Source of the DNA: JBKBUF01 sp046290815
Lineage (GTDB): Bacteria; Bacteroidota; Bacteroidia; Cytophagales; Cytophagaceae
Direction: 5' to 3'
Assembly: GCA_046290815.1 (NCBI GenBank)
Contig: JBKBUF010000011.1
Location: 1 to 64,000 of the forward strand
DNA: 64,000 nt
The position numbers were made by a program, and so were the translations under genes. The notes under the pieces are model-generated. The model had not been told where the DNA came from and ran no database searches. It worked only from the letters and a program-made list of their open reading frames with translations. The first letter of the stretch is position 1, and each line of letters opens with the position of its first letter. Positions 43,990-54,200 of the stretch are shown here, in pieces.

Positions 43990-45243
43990 ATGGTAAAAAA
44001 GAAAGATCCTAACATTGTAAGAACCCCCTCTTATTATGTCAAAAAGAGGTTGCTTAAAAATAAGCCTGCCATGTTCGGTTTTTTAATTATTGTATTTGCT
44101 CACGTTGTGGCTATACTTGGTTATTTGATAATGCCTGATCAGACTCCAAATGCCAACGACGGCTCTGCTCTGATCAAAAAGAAGCCTATAGGGTTTGAAG
44201 CCCAGTTATTGAAATTCAGAAAAAACAGGGAAGTGCCTAAGGTTAACTTTCTGGAAAGAATGTATCTTGGTCAGGAAAGCGAGTATATAATGCAGCCTAT
44301 TTCAAGCTATAGAATTGAAGGGCTTAATGTGAAATACAGCTTGTACGGGAAAGAAGACCAGGAACTTACTGCCGATCTTGTTACAGCAACCAAACCAATT
44401 TTTGTTGGCGAATCAGAGAAATTAAAAACTCCCACTGGTCAGAATTATATAGTGGAAGGAGATATAATCACCTACCTGGATATGCATGAAAATGTCCAAA
44501 CTGTCACTATCGAGCAATTGGTAAAAGAGTTTCTGAATAATAATATTGAAGAAAGAAAGTTTTTATTAGGAACCGATAAAGCCGGAAGAGACATTCTGAG
44601 CAGATTGCTTTTCGGAACAAGGATCTCGCTTTCGATAGGTTTTATTTCCGTTCTTATCTCGTTGATAGTAGGAGTTACCCTCGGTGCTTTAAGCGGTTTT
44701 TTCGGAGGGTTTATTGATAAATCCATTATGTGGCTTATGACCGTTGTATGGTCTATACCCGGAATTATGCTTGTTATCGCCATTAGTCTTGCATTACAAA
44801 GCAGGGGAGTGTGGGTTGCATTTGTAGCTGTAGGTCTTACTATGTGGGTCGAAGTAGCAAGGGTTGTAAGAGGACAAATCTTAAGTATTAAAGAAAAGTT
44901 ATTTGTTGAAGCAGCCAGGGCCTTAGGTGTAGGTAGTTTAAGAATAATTTTTGTGCACATTCTTCCCAATATTATGGGGCCTCTCATAGTTATTGCTACA
45001 GCTAATTTTGCTTCTGCAATTCTTATTGAAGCAGGTCTTAGTTTTCTTGGTCTGGGAGTGCAGCCACCAATGCCTTCTTGGGGAATGATGGTAAATGAAG
45101 GTTATAATTCCATGCTTTCAAAAGATGCCGGATATCTGGTAGTATTGCCTAGTATCTGTATATGTATATTAGTACTTGCTTTCAACCTGTTTGGTAATGG
45201 CCTTAGAGACGCCTATGATCCCCAAAGTTCAGTCAAGTGGTGA
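43990..45243 (+). CDS. ABC transporter permease, oligopeptide/dipeptide (OppC/DppC) type
   Basis: Inner-membrane permease of a peptide-type ABC importer. The 417 residues start with an OppC N-terminal segment and membrane helix (about 28-48), followed by an unusually long periplasmic stretch of about 135 residues, then the permease domain (about 205-410) with the ATPase-contact EAA loop EAARALGVGSLRIIFVHILP. No ATPase or binding protein is adjacent. The phosphatase gene overlaps its 3' end. Confidence 0.85.
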   Translation: MVKKKDPNIVRTPSYYVKKRLLKNKPAMFGFLIIVFAHVVAILGYLIMPDQTPNANDGSALIKKKPIGFEAQLLKFRKNREVPKVNFLERMYLGQESEYIMQPISSYRIEGLNVKYSLYGKEDQELTADLVTATKPIFVGESEKLKTPTGQNYIVEGDIITYLDMHENVQTVTIEQLVKEFLNNNIEERKFLLGTDKAGRDILSRLLFGTRISLSIGFISVLISLIVGVTLGALSGFFGGFIDKSIMWLMTVVWSIPGIMLVIAISLALQSRGVWVAFVAVGLTMWVEVARVVRGQILSIKEKLFVEAARALGVGSLRIIFVHILPNIMGPLIVIATANFASAILIEAGLSFLGLGVQPPMPSWGMMVNEGYNSMLSKDAGYLVVLPSICICILVLAFNLFGNGLRDAYDPQSSVKW

Positions 45244-46441
45244 TAAGTCACTTGAAAATACACTTCAGCTCAAGCAGCTGGAATTGAACTCCCTGCTGGA
45301 GGTTACTCAGGCAATTAATTCTAATTTGTCGGAAGAATCATTATATAAAATTTTTTATTTTACTCTTATTGCCAATCTTAAAATAAAAAGATTTGCGCTT
45401 TATGTTCTTGACGAGGAATGGAACTGCAAAGTTAGCTTCGGGATTAAGCAGGATTTAAAAAATAAAACTCTTCCCAAAAAAATTCTTCAGATTTCTACTA
45501 TCTGTTCAATGGATTCATCCATAAAAGGATTTGAAGAGTTTGATTTGGCTATTCCCGTCGCACATAAAACAAATGTTCTTGCTTATGTGCTTTTGGGTGG
45601 TAATGCCGATCAGAATGAAAAAACAGATATTCCCTTCATTCAGACTTTTGCCAACATTATTATTGTGGCAATTGAGAATAAAAAACTCGCAAGGAAAGAG
45701 CTTGCCCAACAGGCACTAAAGAAAGAACTTGAAATTGCACGCGATGTACAATCTCTGTTGTTTCCTAAATCTCTTCCATATACAGATAATCTGAAATTAA
45801 AAGCTGATTATCTTCCCCATCATACTATAGGAGGAGATTATTATGATTACATTGAGCTCGATAAAAACAAGTTTATCATTTGCATTGCGGATGTTTCAGG
45901 CAAAGGCATACCTGCCGCATTGTTGATGTCAAATTTCCAGGCCTCTCTTCGCACGCTTACTCGTCAAACCGATGATTTGAAAAAAATAGTCAATGAGCTT
46001 AATTACATTATTAAACTTAATGCTAAAGGAGACAGATTTATTACCTTTTTTATTGCTCTGATTGATACTTCAAAAAATAAAATAAATTTTATTAATGCTG
46101 GTCATAATCCGTCTTTCATAATTTCTTCTGAAGGCCGGGTGGAGATAATGGATAAAGGAACTACTGTCTTAGGAGTTTTTGAAAATTTACCTTTTATGGA
46201 AGAAGGTGAAATTGCCTATACCAAAGATTCTCTCTTGTTTTTATATACAGATGGAATTACTGAAACCTCCAATGCCAAAGATGATGAATTTGGCCAGGAA
46301 AGGCTGTTGAAGGTTTTGTTGAAAAAGAAAAATGAAGACCTTTCAAAAATGCACTCAGATCTCCTTAAGGATCTTAACAAGTTTAAAGGGGATAAAATTT
46401 TTCCTGACGATATTACTATATTTAGTTGCAGAATTAGCTGA
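45215..46441 (+). CDS. GAF-domain PP2C-type (SpoIIE/RsbU) serine phosphatase
   Basis: Predicted regulator that dephosphorylates anti-anti-sigma-type proteins. The 408 residues have a coiled-coil start, a GAF-like sensor (about 35-165), a helix (LEIARDVQSLLFPKSLP) and a SpoIIE phosphatase domain with metal-binding GGDYYDY, ADVSGKGIPAALLMS, NAGHNP and YTDGITET. ATGs at 45197 and 45215 are possible; both overlap the permease gene. No partner kinase or STAS gene is in the window. Confidence 0.85.
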   Translation: MIPKVQSSGDKSLENTLQLKQLELNSLLEVTQAINSNLSEESLYKIFYFTLIANLKIKRFALYVLDEEWNCKVSFGIKQDLKNKTLPKKILQISTICSMDSSIKGFEEFDLAIPVAHKTNVLAYVLLGGNADQNEKTDIPFIQTFANIIIVAIENKKLARKELAQQALKKELEIARDVQSLLFPKSLPYTDNLKLKADYLPHHTIGGDYYDYIELDKNKFIICIADVSGKGIPAALLMSNFQASLRTLTRQTDDLKKIVNELNYIIKLNAKGDRFITFFIALIDTSKNKINFINAGHNPSFIISSEGRVEIMDKGTTVLGVFENLPFMEEGEIAYTKDSLLFLYTDGITETSNAKDDEFGQERLLKVLLKKKNEDLSKMHSDLLKDLNKFKGDKIFPDDITIFSCRIS

Positions 46442-46532
46442 TAATATTAATATTCGGGAAAGGATTTTTCATTTCTCCCTAAATAGAATGATTTCCTGTC
46501 TGCTTTTATCTTTCAGTATCACTTAAACCCTG

Positions 46533-47180
46533 ATGGATTCTAATTATTTAAATAAGGTCTTTCATGTGTTATATCCCACTCTAACCTGGAGAAAGCCTGT
46601 AGGAAGTAAAAATATTTACCTGACTTTTGATGATGGTCCTATTCCCGGTTTAACCGAATATGTGCTGGATGAACTTAAAAGTTTTAATATAAAAGCTACT
46701 TTTTTTTGTGTTGGAGAAAATGTAAAAAAACATCCTGAGATTATTTATAAGGTGCTTGAAGAAGGGCATTCTGCAGGAAATCATACCAATAATCATCTCA
46801 ACGGATGGAAATGTGATGATGACCAATACCTGGAAAATATCAGAGCATGTGAAGATCGCCTTAATTCAGTAAGGAAAGAGGCGGGAATCCGGTTAGAAGG
46901 CAGCAAATCTATTTTCAGGCCGCCTTACGGGAAAATTAAAAGAAGCCAGATAAAGAAAATTTCCGGTGAATTTGATATTTGTATGTGGGATGTACTCACA
47001 GGAGATTATGATCAGCAATTATCACCAGATCATTGTTTAAACAGAAGCATAAAACATGTCAGTCCTGGCTCGATAGTAATTTTTCATGACAATATAAAAG
47101 CTGAAAAAAATCTCAAATACGCATTGCCCCGCTTTCTGGAACATTTTCTTACGGCAGGATATCAATTTGATAAATTATGA
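46533..47180 (+). CDS. polysaccharide deacetylase family protein
   Basis: NodB-domain carbohydrate esterase (CE4) of 215 residues with the metal and catalytic motifs TFDDGP (31-36), H84-TNN-H88 and RPPYG (129-133), plus a C-terminal IVIFHDN. There is no signal peptide, so it may act in the cytoplasm or on a membrane-linked sugar. The next glycosyltransferase starts inside its stop codon (ATGA), implying a joint task on one polysaccharide. Confidence 0.9.
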   Translation: MDSNYLNKVFHVLYPTLTWRKPVGSKNIYLTFDDGPIPGLTEYVLDELKSFNIKATFFCVGENVKKHPEIIYKVLEEGHSAGNHTNNHLNGWKCDDDQYLENIRACEDRLNSVRKEAGIRLEGSKSIFRPPYGKIKRSQIKKISGEFDICMWDVLTGDYDQQLSPDHCLNRSIKHVSPGSIVIFHDNIKAEKNLKYALPRFLEHFLTAGYQFDKL

Positions 47181-48283
47181 AACTGATTGTTCTGGTCCTG
47201 TTTTTTTATTTTTCACTATTCTATGTAATTCAGTTTATACAACTGATCCTGATAACATTATTGAAGAATGATCCTTGCAGAAAAACAGACCAAAAACCTT
47301 TCGTTTCAATATTGATTGCCTGCAGAAATGAGGAAAAAAATATTGTTGACTGTCTTAGCTCTATCAGCAAACTGGATTATCCGTATGATAAGTTAGAAGT
47401 ACTAATAGGAAACGATAACTCCACCGACAACACTGCAGTACTTGTAAAGGATTTTATCAGAGATAAGCCAAATTTCAAACTTATAGAAATTACCGGCCTT
47501 TTAGGTAAAGCAAAGGCTAAAGCTAATGTGTTGGCATGGTTGGCTAAAGAAGCTAAAGGTGATATTTATTTTATCACAGACGCCGATATTATGGTACCTT
47601 CAACATGGATACATGGTATGCTTGGCGTAAGCAAAAACAGTATTGGAATAGTTTCAGGCGTAACAGGAATAAAGGGAAAAGGATTGCTTGCTGCTATGCA
47701 GAACTTTGAATGGATCTATTCATTCGGTCTTATAAAAATTTCCACTGATGCAGGCCTCCCTGTTACAGCAGTTGGAAACAATATGTATATTACAGCAGAT
47801 TGCTATAAGAGCACCGGTGGTTATGAGAACCTGGATTTTTCAGTAACTGAAGATTTTAAACTATTCAGAGAAGCTTTGTCTAAAGGCTGGGATTACAGGA
47901 ATCTTCTTAATCCATTAGTGTATGCAGAATCAAAACCTTTGACATATTTGAAAGATTTATTTAAGCAAAGGAAAAGATGGATGCATGGAGCAGCAAAACT
48001 TCCGATTATTCTGGTAATTGTACTTACGGTACAAGGAATATTTTTTCCTTTTATAATTTCTGCACTGTTCTTTTTTCCAAAACTTGCTTTGGTTTGCTGG
48101 TTGGCAAAAATATTTTTTCAACAGTTTTTTATCAGCATAGTTTCTCACAAATTGGGAAGAAGGAAATTTAAAAATTGGATTTACGCTCCGGCATTTGAGA
48201 TTTATACAGGAGTTTTGTCTGTTTTATTTATGTTATATTATCTGATGCCGGGAATAGCAGATTGGAAAGGAAGAAAATATTAA
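47177..48283 (+). CDS. family 2 glycosyltransferase, membrane-bound
   Basis: Second processive-type glycosyltransferase of the cluster, 368 residues: N-terminal membrane helix (about 3-25), ILIACRNEEKN, GNDNSTDNT, TDADIM (DxD), VTEDF and QRKRWMHG (about 260-267), and two to three C-terminal membrane segments. It overlaps the deacetylase by four bases and tatD by one. Related in layout to the enzyme at 42591. Confidence 0.88.
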   Translation: MKLIVLVLFFYFSLFYVIQFIQLILITLLKNDPCRKTDQKPFVSILIACRNEEKNIVDCLSSISKLDYPYDKLEVLIGNDNSTDNTAVLVKDFIRDKPNFKLIEITGLLGKAKAKANVLAWLAKEAKGDIYFITDADIMVPSTWIHGMLGVSKNSIGIVSGVTGIKGKGLLAAMQNFEWIYSFGLIKISTDAGLPVTAVGNNMYITADCYKSTGGYENLDFSVTEDFKLFREALSKGWDYRNLLNPLVYAESKPLTYLKDLFKQRKRWMHGAAKLPIILVIVLTVQGIFFPFIISALFFFPKLALVCWLAKIFFQQFFISIVSHKLGRRKFKNWIYAPAFEIYTGVLSVLFMLYYLMPGIADWKGRKY

Positions 48284-49056
48284 TGCAGATTATAGATACA
48301 CACTCCCATATTTACGCAGAAGAATTTGATGCGGACAGAGATTTTATCCTGGAAAAGGCATTTGATTCAGGATTGCAAAAAATTTTGATGCCCAATGTAG
48401 ATCATACTTCAATTGACAGAATGATGGAAGTTGAAGAGAAATATCCTGGAAGGTGTGTTTCTATGATGGGTTTACATCCTTGTTATGTCAAAAAGAACTT
48501 TGAAAAGGAATTGTATCTGGTTGAAGACTGGCTGAGGAAAAGAAAATTTGCTGCGGTAGGTGAAATTGGCATAGACCTTCACTGGGATACAAGCACAAGA
48601 GCAATTCAGGAAGAGGCTTTTCTTATTCAACTCGACTTTGCCAGAAAGTATAAATTACCGGTGGTTATTCATTCCAGAAATGCCTTCAGGGAAGCTATGG
48701 ATATTGTACTAAAAAATCCTGACGGACTATCAGGCGTTTTTCATTGTTTTACAGGAGATGAAAAAGATGCAGAAGAAATTTTTGATATCGGATTTTATAT
48801 AGGAGTAGGTGGAGTGGTAACTTTTAAAAACAGCGGTCTGGATAAAGCCATGGAAAAGCTGGACCTAAGTCATGTTGTTTTAGAGACAGATGCCCCATAT
48901 CTTGCTCCCGTTCCACACAGGGGAAAAAGAAATGAACCTCACATGATCAACCTGGTAGCTGAGAAACTGGCAATGGTAAAGAATCTGGATAAAGAAGAGG
49001 TTATATCTATTGCTACTGAAAATTCTATTAACCTATTTCCGAATGCCTTCAAATAA
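48283..49056 (+). CDS. TatD family metal-dependent hydrolase (3'-5' DNase-like)
   Basis: TIM-barrel hydrolase of 257 residues with metal ligands in DTHSH (5-9), GEIGIDLHWD, VIHSRNA, FHCFTG and ETDAPYLAP. TatD relatives are nucleases acting in DNA repair or quality control. The ATG at 48283 overlaps the glycosyltransferase stop by one base and matches the normal MQIIDTHSH start; an upstream ATG at 48262 is less likely. Confidence 0.92.
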   Translation: MQIIDTHSHIYAEEFDADRDFILEKAFDSGLQKILMPNVDHTSIDRMMEVEEKYPGRCVSMMGLHPCYVKKNFEKELYLVEDWLRKRKFAAVGEIGIDLHWDTSTRAIQEEAFLIQLDFARKYKLPVVIHSRNAFREAMDIVLKNPDGLSGVFHCFTGDEKDAEEIFDIGFYIGVGGVVTFKNSGLDKAMEKLDLSHVVLETDAPYLAPVPHRGKRNEPHMINLVAEKLAMVKNLDKEEVISIATENSINLFPNAFK

Positions 49057-50074
49057 ATCTACCGTACTCGTTATTTATACCGGTGGAACCTTTGGAATGA
49101 TATATGACAAAGGACAAGGAACCCTTGTGCCATTCAATATTGAAAGTATACTGGATTATATGCCGGAGTTGCAAAGGCTGAATTCGAATGTTGAATTCAC
49201 TACCTTTGAAAAGCCTCTTGACTCATCCAATATGATTCCGGGCCATTGGCTCCGAATGGTTAAGATTATACAGGCAAATTATAACAAATATGACGGATTT
49301 GTTATACTTCATGGTACAGATACCATGGCATATTCTGCATCGGCATTAAGTTTTTTACTTGAGAATCTTGACAAGCCTGTAATTTTTACCGGTGCTCAAT
49401 TGCCCGTTTCGGAAGTTCGTAGCGATGCGAGAGAAAATTTTATTACCGCCATTGAAATAGCAGGAGCAAAGGAGAATGGTAGAAGCATAATTCAGGAGGT
49501 GTGCATCTATTTTGATTATTATTTACTAAGAGGCAACAGGTCAAGGAAAGTTCAAAGTAATCACTTCGATGCGTTTATGAGTGAGAACTATCCATATCTG
49601 GCTCAGGCTGGAATCAGTATTGAGTATAATAAGACTGCACATCTGAAGCCGGGAAATGAGAACATCAGATTCTATGACCGATTGGATGAGCGTATCAATG
49701 TTGTGAAGTTATTCCCGGGAATATCAGAAAGGGTACTTGAACAAGCATTAATTATAGATGGAATTAAAGGTATTATTCTGGAAACCTTTGGTGCAGGAAA
49801 TGCACCTGCTTTTGACTGGCTGGCAGGAGTAATCAGAAAGACGGTTGATTCCGGAGTAGTAGTATTTAACGTTTCGCAATGTGTAGGAGGAAGAGTGAAT
49901 CAGGAACAATATCAGACAGGTAGGATTCTGAAAAATGCAGGAGTAATAAGCGGAGGAAGTGTAACCTCTGAAGCAGCAGTTGCCAAGTTAATGTTTGTTC
50001 TAGGTAACGAGCCATATAAAAGTGACCCGGGAAAGTGGCTACAAACCCCGTTAAGAGGAGAAATGGAATTATAA
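49043..50074 (+). CDS. type I L-asparaginase
   Basis: Cytoplasmic asparagine hydrolase of 343 residues. The catalytic threonines are in YTGGTFGM (Thr13, Thr16) and HGTDTM (Thr92, Asp93); the GAQLPVSEVRSDARENF segment is typical of AnsA-type enzymes. The start at 49043 (MPSNKSTVLVIYTGG) overlaps tatD by 14 bases and is preferred over an upstream ATG at 49010. Last gene of the plus-strand run before tRNA-Ser. Confidence 0.92.
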   Translation: MPSNKSTVLVIYTGGTFGMIYDKGQGTLVPFNIESILDYMPELQRLNSNVEFTTFEKPLDSSNMIPGHWLRMVKIIQANYNKYDGFVILHGTDTMAYSASALSFLLENLDKPVIFTGAQLPVSEVRSDARENFITAIEIAGAKENGRSIIQEVCIYFDYYLLRGNRSRKVQSNHFDAFMSENYPYLAQAGISIEYNKTAHLKPGNENIRFYDRLDERINVVKLFPGISERVLEQALIIDGIKGIILETFGAGNAPAFDWLAGVIRKTVDSGVVVFNVSQCVGGRVNQEQYQTGRILKNAGVISGGSVTSEAAVAKLMFVLGNEPYKSDPGKWLQTPLRGEMEL

Positions 50075-50088
50075 ATTTCCGCATTTAC

Positions 50089-50119
50089 TTTTAACCTTAG
50101 GTAAAAATTGATTTCTTTG
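50089..50119 (+). promoter_or_regulatory. candidate promoter of tRNA-Ser
   Basis: TTTT at 50089-50092, a 19-base spacer and TTTCTTTG at 50112-50119 (TAnnTTTG with one mismatch), followed by CAGTCC, an extension often seen at Bacteroidetes tRNA promoters. The tRNA starts about 88 bases further on. Confidence 0.45.
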
Positions 50120-50170
50120 CAGTCCGAAAATATTTAGGTTAACCAGATATTATAAAGTCGAGATTTTAAT

Positions 50171-50203
50171 TTTTCGAGTTTCGAATTTCGGATTTTGAAT
50201 TTA
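50171..50203. repeat. TTTCGAATTTCG-family repeat, copy C (single arm)
   Basis: TTTCGAGTTTCGAATTTCGG and GATTTTGAATTT lie just before the tRNA, in the same style as copies A and B but without the opposite arm. Confidence 0.55.
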
Positions 50204-50207
50204 TAAC

Positions 50208-50294
50208 GGAGAGGTGTCAGAGAGGCCGATCGAGCACGCTTGGAAAGCGTGTGTACCTGAGAGGGTACCGAGGGTTCGAATCCCTCCCTCTCCG
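50208..50294 (+). tRNA. tRNA-Ser (anticodon GGA)
   Basis: The 87-base class II tRNA folds fully: acceptor GGAGAGG / CCTCTCC (50208-50214 / 50287-50293) with discriminator G, anticodon arm CACGC-TTGGAAA-GCGTG with anticodon GGA (reads UCC and UCU), a long variable arm GTACC / GGTAC, and T-arm GAGGG-TTCGAAT-CCCTC. The 3' CCA is not encoded (GCA follows). A terminator follows at once. Confidence 0.96.
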
Positions 50295-50304
50295 CATGAA
50301 TAGT

Positions 50305-50338
50305 AAAGACTATGATTTTTTTCATAGTCTTTTTTTTG
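50305..50338 (+). terminator. intrinsic terminator of tRNA-Ser
   Basis: An 11-bp stem AAAGACTATGA / TCATAGTCTTT (50305-50315 / 50322-50332) with a six-T loop and a trailing T-run, 10 bases after the tRNA. Confidence 0.9.
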
Positions 50339-50458
50339 TAATTGCTGATCTGAATTTTAACCTCATTTTAACTCAATTCATCGGAAATAAAATCCTGTTC
50401 TTCGTAACTATTGAAGATTATTTACGTTCAATTGATTTGTAAATAATCTAAAAATCTG

Positions 50459-50872
50459 ATGCTTACAGTCAAATCAGTTTTGATTCTTGAGGACGATAAC
50501 ATAGAGACCTTCCTTGTAAAGTCAGAATTAAAGAAAATCCAATCGGTTAATTCTATCTTCAGCGCTGAAAAAATTTCTGAAGCCATGAATGTCCTTAAAG
50601 TAGAGTTTCTGGATAAAAACTCATACCCTGACATAATCTTATTGGACCTCAAACTGGGGCTTTCAGAAGGATGGGAGTTTATAGTAAAGCTTCAAAACCA
50701 GCATCCGGATGTCCTGTTGAAATCAAAAATATTTATCCTCACCAATTCAACCTCTCAAAGGGATATTAAAAAAGCACGTTCCTATAACGTAGCGGGTTAT
50801 ATTGAGAAACCTTTTAACATGCAAAAATTGATTCCCGCCCTTGCCTGCGAGCAATTTATCCTGGTTGTTTAA
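50459..50872 (+). CDS. single-domain response regulator
   Basis: CheY-like receiver protein of 137 residues with no output domain. The acidic pocket is Glu11-Asp12-Asp13, the phosphoacceptor is Asp63 (LLDLKL), the switch threonine is Thr95 (ILTNS) and the conserved lysine is Lys117 (EKPF). It belongs to the Rcp1-like type common in Bacteroidetes. No histidine kinase is nearby, so its partner is unknown. Confidence 0.9.
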   Translation: MLTVKSVLILEDDNIETFLVKSELKKIQSVNSIFSAEKISEAMNVLKVEFLDKNSYPDIILLDLKLGLSEGWEFIVKLQNQHPDVLLKSKIFILTNSTSQRDIKKARSYNVAGYIEKPFNMQKLIPALACEQFILVV

Positions 50873-51050
50873 TATTCCTTTCTTCAAATAAATCTATAAT
50901 CCTGCAAAATAGTCCTGATTCCAACGGTCCAGTTCTATAATTCAGCCTCCTAATTTTCATGCTGCTAGTGTCCCGTTTTCGTCTCAAACTTCTTTTGTGA
51001 CTGAAATGAAGTTTTGTTATCTAAATGTTCAGTTTAATTGAAATAAGGTA

Positions 51051-51103
51051 GGATTTTCAGGATTTTTTTGTGCTTTTTATCTGTAAAATCCTGTTAAAAA
51101 TCC
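51051..51103. repeat. inverted repeat GGATTTTCAGGATTTT
   Basis: GGATTTTCAGGATTTT at 51051-51066 is mirrored by AAAATCCTGTTAAAAATCC at 51085-51103 (three extra bases in the second arm). GGATTTTTAACAGGATTT-like units are a common intergenic pattern in Bacteroidetes. Confidence 0.5.
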
Positions 51104-51146
51104 ATCTGTTCTCACGGCTCAACCGCATTTTTTTATCTCATAAAAC

Positions 51147-51176
51147 TTGTTTTGCCGTAAACACTGGTTAGATTCT
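51147..51176 (+). promoter_or_regulatory. candidate promoter of the GH16 gene
   Basis: TTG at 51147-51149, a 19-base spacer and TAGATTCT at 51169-51176 (6 of 8 to TAnnTTTG), giving a start near 51183, 35 bases before the ATG. Motif match only. Confidence 0.3.
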
Positions 51177-51217
51177 TCATAAAAAAAGTCAGAAAAATCA
51201 CATTTATATAAATCACT

Positions 51218-54200
51218 ATGCAAAACAAATTATTACTATTAAAGGGCTTACTTTTATTTTTTGTAGCGTTCGTTTGGGGGAACAGCGCTTTTTCTCAATG
51301 TCAGCAATTGGTTTGGTCGGATGAATTCAACGGAACCAATATCGATATGACTAAATGGGAATTTCAAACAGGCACAGGAACATCTTATGGCTTACAACCT
51401 GGTTGGGGAAATAATGAAAGGCAATATTATACCAACAATGCTAATAATGCCAGAATTGTCGATGGCAAACTAGTAATTACTGCCCGTTATGAGCCTAACT
51501 ATCTCGGTTCAGGAATGAATTACACCTCTGCAAGGTTAAGATCCAGAGGTAAGGGGGACTGGAAATATGGTCGCTTTGAGGCAAGCATTAAAGTGCCGGA
51601 GCCATTCTGGGATTCAAAGCACTGGCCTGCTTTTTGGATGCTTCCATACACCAACAATTGGCCTACAACTGGTGAGATTGACATTATGGAAACAGGAGCT
51701 AATGGTGAACCATGGAAATACTTCGGTACTATTCATTATAACTGCTCACCTTGTCCAGCACCGAAAAACCGACACACTGGTACAGGAGGAGTAAATATAC
51801 CTGCAGGCACCGGAATACCTAATGACTTTGATTTATCTAAACAGTTCCATACTTACAGGGTAGACTGGTCTCCGGGCTTGATAGAGTGGTATGTAGATGG
51901 TGTTAAGAGAGGACAAAGGGTTCCATCCGATCTTACATCTACCGGAGCTCTTACTTCTGACTGGCCTTTTGATGCAACAGGATCAGGAAATAATATTCAC
52001 TTTCTTTTAAATATTGCTGTAGGTGGGTGGTTCCCCGGTAACGAGGTGCCAAACAGTGCAAGATATCCTTTGTCTATGGAAGTAGATTGGGTGAGAGTAT
52101 ATAGCAATGTTTCAGCAACCCAGATAACAGGAAAGTCGAAAGTTCTTCAAGGACAAAATGCTGTTGAATATTCTGTGGCTCCTGCTACAGGAACATATAC
52201 CTGGGCTGTGCCTTCCGGTGCTACTATTACTTCAGGACAAGGAACGAACAAAATTGTAGTGAATTATGGTGCCAATGCTACAAGCGGAAATGTTTCAGTA
52301 ACCATTAATCCGGGAGGGAGCTGTGTTGCTGCTACGGCTAATCTGCCCGTGACGGTTGTTGCAAATACTTGCACTGTTACTTTAGATGATTTTGAAGCTA
52401 CAGGACAAAGAAATTTGGGATATGCTTTTGCAACGGGTTGGTTGAATAGAACTAACACAACTTCTCCTTCCGATCCTTTTGGTTCATTCGCCAACCCAAG
52501 TGCTACCGGTATTAATACTTCAGCAAGAGTTTGCAAATACGAAAGAAACCCTGGCGTAACATATGATGTTATAGCTTACAATGATTTCGTTCTTGGTAAT
52601 GCCGATCATATGAAAGCAGGGGTGATGGCTTTTAATATGGATGTTTATTCCGCAGCTCCTCAAGGAACACAAATAATCATTCAGCTGGAAAATAAAGACC
52701 TTGCACAGACCGGTTGGCCAAATGGTATTCACAGCAGATATGCTGCTACCACAGGTGCACCAAATACCTGGAACAGGTTAACATTTACTTTACTGGATAC
52801 ACCTTCACCTAACATGTCAGGTTCACTGGTAGATCAGATTGTGTTATTGTTTAATCCCAATTCCAACACCAATCATACATACTTTTTTGATAACTTCAGA
52901 AGGGTAGGTGCCACACCAAATACTTCAGCTATTACAGGTCCGAACTCGGCTTGTTCAAATCAAACCGGACTTAATTATTCCGTAACCGGATTTGTTGGTT
53001 CTACATATACATGGACTGTACCAACGGGTGCTACTATAGTGTCCGGACAAGGGACGAATGCCATTGTGGTAAACATGGGTACTACTGCAGGTTCGGTTAC
53101 TGTGACTGAGCGCAGCTCTGTTAATTGCACTGGTCCTGTGAGATCTTTGTCTGTCGGGTTAACAGGAACATGTGTGCTTACTGCTAACTTCTCTGCTTCC
53201 ACTGTGTCTACTTGTGCAGGATCGACGGTAACATTCACCGATCAAAGCACAGGTAAAATCGGTGGCGAAACCTTTTCCTGGAATTTTGGTCCCGGAGCTA
53301 GTCTTCCGGCAGGAACAACAGGTGCCGGTCCTCACAATGTGACATACAGCACAGGAGGTACAAAAACTGTTACACTCACGGTAACCAGAGGTGCAACAAG
53401 TTCCACTGAAACAAAAAACAACTACATTACTGTAGAGCCACCTCCGGCAGGTTGCCTTTTCTCAGATGATTATGATAATAATACAGTAAACTGGCTTTCA
53501 ACAGGAGCATTCACTCATGCAGAATCGGGTACTGTATGGACTATCTCAAATACCGGACATGGAGAGTGGGATAATTTTATTTATACATTGAATAACGGTA
53601 CTACTGCAAGGGCAATTAATTTTACCTGTCCGTTGAACAAACCTGTATTAAAAATCAGAGCAAGGGCATCTGCAAATTGCTTGCTAAGGATTATGTTGAT
53701 GGATGGGAATGGAAATACTACTGACAATGTACCTTCATTTAACCTTGAGTTAACCACCACATACCAGACCTTTACTATTAATTACGCCGGAAGAATGTTT
53801 AATCAATATACCACACCTGGTCCTTTGGATTCTTCCAATGTGAACAGATTAATGTTTTTTATTAATCCGGGATATGTGAGTTATCCGCATGTAGGAACAA
53901 ACAGGACTTATAATACCGCCTTTGCCGGTACAGTTGACGTTGACTGGATAGGTATAGGAGATAATTGTAATCAGTTTTCTCAACCTGTTGTGTCGTCCTT
54001 CACTCCTAATTGTGTGAGCCAGGGTACTTCTGTAACAATTACCGGATCAAACTTTAATGGTGCGACAGCAGTAAGGTTCAACGGGGTGAATGCAACCAGC
54101 TTTACCGTTAACTCTTCTACCCAGATTACAGCAGTTGCTCCTTCTGGTGTTACGGCTGGTACAATATCGGTTGTAGGTCCGGCAGGTACAGGAACCAGCA

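Larger units (their letters stand above)
50873..51217. other. gene-free interval upstream of the GH16 gene
   Basis: A 345-base AT-rich stretch without a plausible gene. It holds an inverted repeat at 51051-51103 and a candidate promoter at 51147-51176; nothing else was recognised. Confidence 0.6.

Noticed and set aside
44472..44987. Antisense open frame of 171 codons inside the ABC permease gene
   Set aside because: It is a mirror of a clear permease gene, rich in Pro/Ser/Thr, with no domain, no initiation context and no neighbours of its own.
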